The notes under the pieces: model-generated | Databases searched by the model: none | What the model was told of the DNA's origin: nothing | Seen by the model: the letters and a program-made list of their open reading frames with translations, nothing else | Made by a program: the position numbers and the translations under genes | Source of the DNA: Bacillota bacterium | GTDB lineage: Bacteria; Bacillota; Clostridia; Oscillospirales; Ruminococcaceae | Direction of reading: 5' to 3' | NCBI GenBank assembly: GCA_023433405.1 | Contig: JAEZCT010000002.1 | Coordinates: 5,900 to 69,899 of the forward strand | DNA length: 64,000 bases | In this document: positions 59,860 through 64,000 of the stretch, piece after piece | Numbering within the stretch: the stretch's first letter is position 1 | How the letters are laid out: each line of letters starts with the position of its first letter

Positions 59860-60951
59860 ATGATCCCTAACAATAGCGGTGAGCTAAATCGTTTGCATGA
59901 GTTTGCCGACACAAAGCTTGAGCAGGAATATATTAGGCAGTACACCGTTGGCTCGGTGGGGTTTGTTCGCATTATAACCTTTCTCATTGGGGTCGTTTAT
60001 TTTTCCTTTTTAATATCCGATTACCTGTGGCTTAGCGAAGCAGGGGCGTTTTTAACCGTACTTATCAGCCGCACCGTGGTTTGTGTGGCAAGCTTTATGC
60101 TATACGGCTTCATGAGCGTTTCCAAACGCTATGAGGTCTTTCGGCGTTTGTACAGCGGGTATATTATTTTGCTTTGCGCATCGTATCTTGTTAACTGCTT
60201 TTGCTATACTGAGGCCTATTTTTACATACATCTGCTGGGAATTATCTGCATTGTGCTGGTTACGTTCCTTTTACCAAACCGCTGGGGAATAAAGCTTGCG
60301 GTATCGCTGGCTGTGTGTGCGAGCTACTTTATCGGCTCCTTGGCATTCCATCCGAGGCTCGATTCGCGGGATTTTTATTCAGGCATGGTGTATTGCGTGG
60401 TTATTCTCGCCATGCGCAGCATCGGCACCTATAAAAGCGAACGGGAGCGCAGGCTGCTGTACGTTAACGGCAAGAATCTGGAACGCCTTGCAAAGCTCGA
60501 CCCCATGACCGGGGTATATAACCGGCAAACGCTGAACCTTGAGCTGGATGCCGCCATACGCGGCGAAGCCCCCTTTGCGATTGTTCTGTTTGATATCGAC
60601 GATTTTAAGCTGGTCAACGACCGGTACGGTCACCTGACCGGAGATCAGGTGTTAATGGAGATTGTGCAAACCGTAGTATTTGCGCTGGAGGAATCCGATT
60701 CCATCTTCCGCTTTGGCGGAGAGGAGTTTGTTTTGCTGCTGCGAGGCAAACACCCCCGCCGGGTAGCCTCGGATGTGGAGGAGTATCGCCGCCTGATTGA
60801 CGAGCGGCTGTTTGAAAAGGGTCTTCATGTTACCTGTAGCTTTGGCATTGCTGGCTGTGAGGAGGGAGACACGGCGCAAAGCCTGCTTGCGCGCGCGGAT
60901 CTTAACCTGTATCGTGCCAAGGAATCGGGCAAGAATTGCGTTGTGGTGTAA
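59860..60951 (+). CDS. Membrane-bound diguanylate cyclase (GGDEF)
   Basis: About 363 aa. Residues about 35-200 contain roughly six membrane segments (GFVRIITFLIGVVYFSFLI and others). The GGDEF domain follows (about 213-360): DPMTGVYNRQTL, LFDIDDFKLVNDRYGHLTGDQVL, and the active-site GGEEF (FRFGGEEFVLLL). It should make c-di-GMP from two GTP. No RxxD inhibitory site is seen at the usual position before GGEEF. ATG 59860 preferred; an upstream in-frame start at 59830 is possible. It breaks the usual truB-ribF-rpsO-pnp gene order. Confidence 0.9.
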   Translation: MIPNNSGELNRLHEFADTKLEQEYIRQYTVGSVGFVRIITFLIGVVYFSFLISDYLWLSEAGAFLTVLISRTVVCVASFMLYGFMSVSKRYEVFRRLYSGYIILLCASYLVNCFCYTEAYFYIHLLGIICIVLVTFLLPNRWGIKLAVSLAVCASYFIGSLAFHPRLDSRDFYSGMVYCVVILAMRSIGTYKSERERRLLYVNGKNLERLAKLDPMTGVYNRQTLNLELDAAIRGEAPFAIVLFDIDDFKLVNDRYGHLTGDQVLMEIVQTVVFALEESDSIFRFGGEEFVLLLRGKHPRRVASDVEEYRRLIDERLFEKGLHVTCSFGIAGCEEGDTAQSLLARADLNLYRAKESGKNCVVV

Positions 60952-61017
60952 AGCATGAGGTTCTGTCTAGTTGATTGTGATGTTTTTGGTTAAGGTTGCA
61001 TTAGAAACTGCGGCAAG

Positions 61018-61076
61018 TAAAAAACCGGAGACGCAAGGGGATAACGCCCCCTTTATGCCTCCGGTTTTTCTTTTTA
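61018..61076. terminator. Bidirectional terminator between cyclase and pnp
   Basis: AAAACCGGAG pairs with CTCCGGTTTT, with an inner AAGGGG/CCCCTT. T runs exist in both directions (TTTTTCTTTTTAT on plus; TTTTTTACTTGCC-like on minus). Confidence 0.88.
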
Positions 61077-61100
61077 TACTAAAAAAGGTTCTATAAAAAC

Positions 61101-63215
61101 TTAGCCCTTGTGATCCTTCTTGGCTTCAATATCCATCAGCGCGTCACGGCGCGAGAGGTTAATTCTGCCCTGGCCGTCAATTTCGGTTACCTTTACAATA
61201 ACCTCATCGCCTACCGAGACAACATCCTCAACCTTCTCTACACGGCGTACATCCAGCTTGGAGATATGCACAAGACCTTCCTTACCCGGGGCAATCTCTA
61301 CAAACGCGCCGAAGTTCATAAGTCGGGTAACCTTGCCCTTATACAGCGCGCCAACCTCAGGATCCATTACAATGGTCTGAATGACACGGATAGCGCGGCG
61401 GGCGTTTTCGATATCGATGGAGGAAACATAAACGCTTCCGTCCTCCTCCACATCAATCTTAACGTCGCACTCGGCACAGATCTTCTGAATAACCTTGCCT
61501 CCCTGACCAATGACCTCACGAATCTTATCCACATCGATCTTGATGGTAAGCATCTTGGGCGCATACTTCGAAAGCTCCTTGCGCGGCTCGGCAATCGCCT
61601 TGGCCATAACCTCATCCAGGATATACAGCCTTGCCTTGCGCGTCTTTTCGAGCGCCTCGCGAATGATTTCGGGAGTAAGCCCGTCGTTTTTAATATCCAC
61701 CTGAATGGCGGTAATGCCCTTATGGGTACCGCCAACCTTAAAGTCCATATCGCCAAAGAAGTCTTCCACGCCCTGAATGTCCACCATGGTCATAAAGCGG
61801 TCGCCTTCTGTAATCAGTCCGCAGGATATGCCCGCGACAGGGGTGCGGATGGGTACGCCCGCATCCATGAGGGAAAGGGTGGAGCCACAGATGGCGCCCT
61901 GCGAGGTGGAGCCGTTGGAGGACAAAACCTCGGACACAATGCGGATGGCGTAGGGGAACTCCGCGACGGTGGGGAGAACGGGCTCCAGCGCGCGCTCGGC
62001 AAGAGCGCCGTGACCAATCTCGCGGCGGCCGGGGCCGCGGCTGGGTCTGGTTTCACCCACCGAGTAGGAGGGGAAGTTGTACTGGTGCATATACCGTTTG
62101 CTCTCGGCCTCGTCAATGCCGTCAAGAATCTGGGCGTCGCGCACTTGACCCAGGGTGGTGATGGTGAGCACTTGGGTCTGACCTCTTGTAAACATGCCGG
62201 AACCGTGTACCCGGGGCAACAGGCCGACTTCGGCGGAAAGGGGACGGATATCGTCAATGCCTCTGCCGTCTACGCGCTTGCCTTCATCCAGCAGCCAGCG
62301 GCGAACCACATACTTTTGCAGCTTGTACAGCGCCTCGGGAATCTGGGCGGAAAGGTCTGGGTATTCGGCGGAAAATTTGGCGGTCACTTCATCCGCAACT
62401 GGGGCAAATCTCGCGTCGCGCACATTTTTATCGTCGGTATCCAGCGCGTACTTCACCTTGTCAATGGCGTAGGCCTTAATCGCGTCAAACAGGTCGTGGT
62501 CAACCTCCATGGATTCAAACGCGAACTTAGGCTTGCCAATCTCGGCTACGATGGTATCAATAAACGCAATAATTTCCTTGATAACTACATGAGCGTCAAG
62601 AATACCCTGCATCATGGTTTTTTCATCCACTTCGTTGGCGCCGGCCTCTACCATAACAATCTTATGGCGGGTGCCAACCACCGTCACCAGCATGTCGCTG
62701 GCCTGCCGCTGGGCAGTGGTGGGGTTAATGACAATATTGCCATCCACCAAACCCACATTTACGCCGCCGATAGGCCCGCTCCAGGGAATATCCGAGATAG
62801 CGATGGCAATCGAGGTGCCGATCATGCCCGTTATTTCCGGCGCATTGTCATTATCGGTGCTGAGCACGGTCATAACAACCGATACATCGTTGCGCATATC
62901 CTTGGGGAACAGGGGGCGAATGGGACGGTCGACCAAGCGGGAGGCAAGAATCGCCTTATCGGTGGGTCTGCCCTCACGCTTTAAGAAGGAGCCGGGAATA
63001 CGCCCGACGGAATACAGCTTTTCCTCAAAATCTACCGACAGAGGAAAGAAATCGATGCCATCGCGGGGCTTTTGCGATGCGGTGACATTACACAGCACAA
63101 CGGTTTCTCCATAGCGCACCATGCAAGAGCCATTCGAAAGGCCGCACATCTTGCCTGTCTCTACAACCAGCGGTCTGCCAGCCAGGGTGGTCTCAAAAGT
63201 TTTAAACTGTGACAT
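61101..63215 (-). CDS. pnp: Polynucleotide phosphorylase
   Basis: 704 aa. Two RNase-PH domains (first with FFPLSVDFEEKLYSVGRIPGSF and RPIRPLF; second with RGQTQVLTITTLG and EVLSSNGSTSQGAICGSTLSLMDAGVP), KH domain (KIREVIGQGGKVIQKI) and C-terminal S1 domain (GKVTRLMNFGAFVEIAPGKEGLVHISKL). It degrades RNA 3' to 5' using phosphate. It follows rpsO on the same strand. Confidence 0.98.
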   Translation of the reverse strand: MSQFKTFETTLAGRPLVVETGKMCGLSNGSCMVRYGETVVLCNVTASQKPRDGIDFFPLSVDFEEKLYSVGRIPGSFLKREGRPTDKAILASRLVDRPIRPLFPKDMRNDVSVVMTVLSTDNDNAPEITGMIGTSIAIAISDIPWSGPIGGVNVGLVDGNIVINPTTAQRQASDMLVTVVGTRHKIVMVEAGANEVDEKTMMQGILDAHVVIKEIIAFIDTIVAEIGKPKFAFESMEVDHDLFDAIKAYAIDKVKYALDTDDKNVRDARFAPVADEVTAKFSAEYPDLSAQIPEALYKLQKYVVRRWLLDEGKRVDGRGIDDIRPLSAEVGLLPRVHGSGMFTRGQTQVLTITTLGQVRDAQILDGIDEAESKRYMHQYNFPSYSVGETRPSRGPGRREIGHGALAERALEPVLPTVAEFPYAIRIVSEVLSSNGSTSQGAICGSTLSLMDAGVPIRTPVAGISCGLITEGDRFMTMVDIQGVEDFFGDMDFKVGGTHKGITAIQVDIKNDGLTPEIIREALEKTRKARLYILDEVMAKAIAEPRKELSKYAPKMLTIKIDVDKIREVIGQGGKVIQKICAECDVKIDVEEDGSVYVSSIDIENARRAIRVIQTIVMDPEVGALYKGKVTRLMNFGAFVEIAPGKEGLVHISKLDVRRVEKVEDVVSVGDEVIVKVTEIDGQGRINLSRRDALMDIEAKKDHKG

Positions 63216-63362
63216 ATGCTACCTCCAATAATTCATATTAATATAACCTATTGTTATGGGGCAGCCGTGGTTTAGCAATAAATCCGATTCTCCGGCATAA
63301 ACCCCCGAAGCGCCCGATTCACTGCTAAAACCCGGCGGTTACCCAACCAATACAATGATGGA

Positions 63363-63391
63363 AAGGCAGGCGGAAGCGTTCCGCCTGCCTT
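63363..63391 (-). terminator. Hairpin between rpsO and pnp
   Basis: AGGCAGGCGGAA pairs with TTCCGCCTGCCT around a 3-base loop, about 10 bases after the rpsO stop. The T run behind it is weak, so partial read-through into pnp is likely, as known for rpsO-pnp in other bacteria. Confidence 0.75.
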
Positions 63392-63401
63392 CATTGTGGT
63401 G

Positions 63402-63668
63402 TTATTTACGAATACCAAGCTTCTTAATGATCTCGCGGTATCTTTCAACATCCTTCTTCATCAGGTAGTTGAGAAGATTGCGGCGGTGACCTACCATCTT
63501 ATACAGGCCGCGGCGGGAATGGTGGTCGTTCTTGTGAATCTTGAGGTGTTCGGTAAGGTCGCTAATGCGCTGTGTGAGGATGGCAATCTGCACCTCGGGG
63601 GAGCCGGTGTCGCCCTCATGCTTTGCATTGCTAACAATAATTTGCTGCTTTTCGTCTTTGAGCATCAT
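63402..63668 (-). CDS. rpsO: 30S ribosomal protein S15
   Basis: 88 aa, full length: HEGDTGSPEVQIAILTQRISDLTEHLKIHKNDHHSRRGLYKMVGHRRNLLNYL is the S15 core (shown across its motifs GDTGSPEVQ, HKNDHHSRRGL, RRNLLNYL). It binds 16S rRNA early in assembly. A promoter lies about 160 bases upstream, and pnp follows. Confidence 0.98.
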   Translation of the reverse strand: MMLKDEKQQIIVSNAKHEGDTGSPEVQIAILTQRISDLTEHLKIHKNDHHSRRGLYKMVGHRRNLLNYLMKKDVERYREIIKKLGIRK

Positions 63669-64000
63669 AATAACAAACCCCTTAAAATATTTATTGTCCC
63701 AAATCGCAGCTTAGGGCGGGTTAGGTTCCTTAAAAAAGGCTTGACCCCTGAGCCGGGAAAAGGGTATGGTATGGCGGTATTGCTTCGCTGCAAACGCAGG
63801 GAAAAGCAAACACACAATACTGCGTTTATTATAGCATATCCAGAAATTTATGTAAATACCCAAAGTACACTATATCACGTGAGTTTCACAAACTCCTAAG
63901 CAATTCCAACAAAGCATGTTCGCTGACCAAGCACCTTAGGAGGTTAGACTTGATACTTCGCTTTTTAGGTTGCAAGGCCATATAGTTACGGTGAATAAGC
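63669..64000. other. Upstream region of rpsO
   Basis: 332 bases to the window end. It holds the rpsO promoter (63828-63856). Beyond it only scattered short palindromes (GAGTTT/AAACTC at about 63881-63896, CCTTAGGAGG near 63933) and no supportable gene. Confidence 0.5.
63828..63856 (-). promoter_or_regulatory. Promoter of rpsO-pnp
   Basis: Minus strand: TTTACA (63851-63856), 17-base spacer, TATAAT (63828-63833), giving a leader of about 150 bases. Confidence 0.8.

Noticed and set aside
61110..62984. 624-codon plus-strand ORF
   Set aside because: It lies entirely opposite pnp, has no ribosome site or recognisable domain, and its composition (His/Asn/Gly-rich) mirrors the pnp codons. It is an antisense shadow.
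1..64000. CRISPR arrays, rRNA, tRNA, prophage, intact transposase
   Set aside because: No regularly spaced direct repeats, no tRNA-like cloverleaf signatures, no rRNA stretches and no phage or transposase proteins were recognised. The dispersed elements are inverted-repeat MITE-like units, not CRISPR repeats.

Overview
The window looks like the chromosome of an anaerobic, spore-forming Firmicute of the class Clostridia, probably near the Oscillospiraceae/Ruminococcaceae. Support: a SpoVT regulator, a Bacillus/Clostridium-type rimP-nusA-ylxR-ylxQ-infB-rbfA-nrnA-truB operon, formate-tetrahydrofolate ligase, Rrf2 and CheX proteins, strong AGGAGG ribosome binding sites with frequent TTG and GTG starts, and moderate GC. 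No rRNA, tRNA, CRISPR array, prophage or intact insertion sequence was seen. The organism assignment is an inference from gene content.

Layout. 0-2.3 kb: a heterodimeric ABC exporter pair, the downstream subunit cut by the window edge. 2.8-5.6 kb: a CheY / CheA-like kinase / CheX signalling module. 5.9-9.6 kb (minus strand): a LysA-type decarboxylase, rsmI, a trmN6-like methyltransferase and a 2[4Fe-4S] ferredoxin. 10-12.7 kb: an ArsR/SmtB sensor and a Zn/Cd/Pb P1B ATPase behind a promoter with a palindromic operator. 12.8-21.5 kb (minus): a membrane protein, an MBOAT/DHHW O-acetylation pair fused behind an M5-like toprim gene and holA, an IscR-like Rrf2 regulator, a PatB/MalY C-S lyase and guaA. 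21.9-26.8 kb: an SLH-like surface protein, a RodA/FtsW-type gene, a GNAT acetyltransferase and fhs. 27-34 kb: cysK, metY, pyridoxal kinase, tcdA, ridA and an HD protein. 34-35 kb: a small helical protein and an Xre regulator.

35.3-50.8 kb is an exopolysaccharide/capsule locus. A MarR-EPS-like regulator and a phosphoglycosyl transferase open it. A strikingly AT-rich block (about 36.5-45.9 kb) follows, with an SDR, five or six glycosyltransferases (one truncated), a pyruvyl transferase and a Wzx flippase. It closes with GC-richer nucleotide-sugar genes (UDP-glucuronate epimerase, Ugd, CapF, CapG). No Wzy polymerase, no Wzz/Wzc-type genes and no CapE are visible. 51.7-59.5 kb holds spoVT and the translation operon. 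A diguanylate cyclase then separates truB from a convergent rpsO-pnp pair.

The two most interesting things are non-coding or tiny. (1) cysK and metY each have a consensus promoter followed by a short, well-initiated ORF rich in Cys codons (CGRCC in one, CRC in the other) overlapping an RNA hairpin. This suggests ribosome-mediated cysteine attenuation. (2) A family of about 102-bp elements with roughly 34-bp imperfect terminal inverted repeats ending in ATACTAAT is scattered over the intergenic regions. It has at least 13 full, deleted or decayed copies, and two at 5.7 and 26.9 kb are identical over 102 bp. It looks like a recently active MITE.
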